Source: Tepidisphaeraceae bacterium
Lineage (GTDB): Bacteria; Planctomycetota; Phycisphaerae; Tepidisphaerales; Tepidisphaeraceae
Length of the DNA: 6,984 bases
NCBI GenBank assembly: GCA_025450555.1
Contig: JANWHF010000017.1
Coordinates: 1 to 6,984, forward strand
Direction: 5' to 3'
Shown here in pieces: positions 6,256 through 6,984 of this stretch; the stretch's first letter is position 1; every line of letters starts with the position of its first letter. The notes under the pieces are model-generated. The model did not search any database and was not told the DNA's origin. It was given only the letters and a program-made list of their open reading frames with translations. The position numbers and the translations under genes were made by a program.

Positions 6256-6984
6256 TTAATCTACTAAAATGCGATGTCGATGCAGTTCCTGATATAGGCC
6301 CTCACATATATCCGTCATTTCTTTAAGGTCCCGCGGCACCGGCTCATTTTTGCTCTTGTAGGGTCGGAAACAGGTGGTCGATTCCACTTCCATGTACCAG
6401 TATTTGGCCCAGACGCCATCCGTCTTCCGCAAGCCCGGCTCCCATGAAAGCATCCGCTCGCTGAAAGGCACGCCCAGCATTTCACACAGCGCGCCCAGCA
6501 CAGCCCGCGGATGATTCTGCACATCCCGAGCATCGATCACCGGCGGCGTTTTCCCCGCCCAGTCACGCACCAGATTAAAAATCTCGATCTGCTGCGGATA
6601 GCCCGTATCAAGCAGTGTTGCATCGGGAACATGCTTGATGAATGAGGTGATCATGTCAGCCGGGTCGCGGATCAGGAAGCAGTGAGTGAGGTTTCGCAGC
6701 CAGCCGCGATCGATATTCGGCAGCAGATGGTGCGTCATGTGCTTTTGATAAAAGACGGCTTTGTTCTCGGGTACGGGGCCGAGCAGGAAATCGATCGCCT
6801 TTTGAATGTCGGTGGGGCCTGCCGCGATCACCTCATCGGCGCCGGGATGCTCCCGGCCGGTGGTTGCAAGATAGTGCGCATATAGCGGCTCATCGCAAAC
6901 CGTGGTGTCCGGCCGATTCCCCCAGGCTCGCATCATTGCGGTAGAAATATTGCGCGGGCCGGACCACATTGCGATGCGAAGCGC
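6256..6984 (-). CDS. Sulfotransferase-like P-loop protein, 5' end outside window
   Basis: The frame stays open to the window edge (ALRIA precedes the first visible Met at 6969), and MWSGPRNIST is the nucleotide-binding loop normally found right after the first beta strand, so the true start is likely just beyond base 6984. Numbering from that Met gives 237 residues. The 5'-phosphosulfate-type loop is SGPRNISTAMM (3-13); CDEPLYAHYL (25-34) and the block around K76-H77 (YQKHMTHHLLP) are characteristic of this sulfotransferase subfamily. LIRDPADMITSF (99-110), with R101 and S109, matches the 3'-phosphate-binding motif; VIDARDVQNHPRAVLGALCE (144-163) is the usual C-terminal helix region. The fold implies a sulfuryl-type transfer from PAPS, but activity is unproven, and relatives are sometimes named after the aminotransferase they accompany. 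No signal peptide or membrane segment is seen. It lies upstream of the class IV aminotransferase on the same strand, separated by the palindromic element, and is probably its operon partner. Confidence 0.8.
   Translation of the reverse strand, partial: ALRIAMWSGPRNISTAMMRAWGNRPDTTVCDEPLYAHYLATTGREHPGADEVIAAGPTDIQKAIDFLLGPVPENKAVFYQKHMTHHLLPNIDRGWLRNLTHCFLIRDPADMITSFIKHVPDATLLDTGYPQQIEIFNLVRDWAGKTPPVIDARDVQNHPRAVLGALCEMLGVPFSERMLSWEPGLRKTDGVWAKYWYMEVESTTCFRPYKSKNEPVPRDLKEMTDICEGLYQELHRHRILVD

Noticed and set aside
5930..6326. Short open frames on both strands over the palindromic element
   Set aside because: They translate the octamer repeat into strings such as PPCLRASVV, a pattern that arises from the repeat itself; the inverted symmetry explains the sequence better than coding.

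Overview
The window looks like a chromosomal segment of a planctomycete or a close relative in the PVC group. The main reason is the 1122-residue protein at 519-3887. It joins an exported PVC-type dehydrogenase propeller, a HEAT-repeat region and a C-terminal single-heme cytochrome c, an architecture found mainly in Planctomycetota and Verrucomicrobiota. Moderately high GC, scarce Shine-Dalgarno sequences and palindromic intergenic repeats fit this. No rRNA, tRNA, CRISPR array, transposase or phage gene was found.

Layout. Positions 1-369 (+) are the C-terminal end of a RimO-type methylthiotransferase with its TRAM domain. A 149-bp gap with two small hairpins follows, then the large PVC dehydrogenase/cytochrome gene (519-3887, +). 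A 268-bp convergent intergenic region (3888-4155) holds several short palindromes. The rest is a minus-strand gene set, transcribed right to left: a 5'-truncated sulfotransferase-like P-loop protein (6984-6256), a class IV PLP aminotransferase of the branched-chain/D-amino-acid type (5910-5002), and a small membrane protein with a pseudopilin-like C-terminal domain (4971-4156).

Two points stand out. First, the sulfotransferase-like gene lies directly upstream of the aminotransferase. From memory, the same two domains are fused in that order in plant 'branched-chain-amino-acid aminotransferase-like' proteins, which suggests a functional pair of unknown reaction. Second, almost the whole gap between these two genes is a roughly 309-bp nested inverted repeat (5941-6249). 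It has CACGGAGG-octamer ends, a 31-bp perfect outer match interrupted by two extra octamers in one arm, and imperfect complementarity down to an apical hairpin. It looks like a non-coding palindromic or MITE-like element inserted in an operon; without it the two genes would be about 36 bp apart.

Likely roles. RimO modifies ribosomal protein S12. The large protein is probably a periplasmic oxidoreductase passing electrons to its own heme. The minus-strand set probably handles amino-acid transamination plus an uncharacterised sulfotransferase-like step. No operon link between the plus-strand and minus-strand genes is implied.
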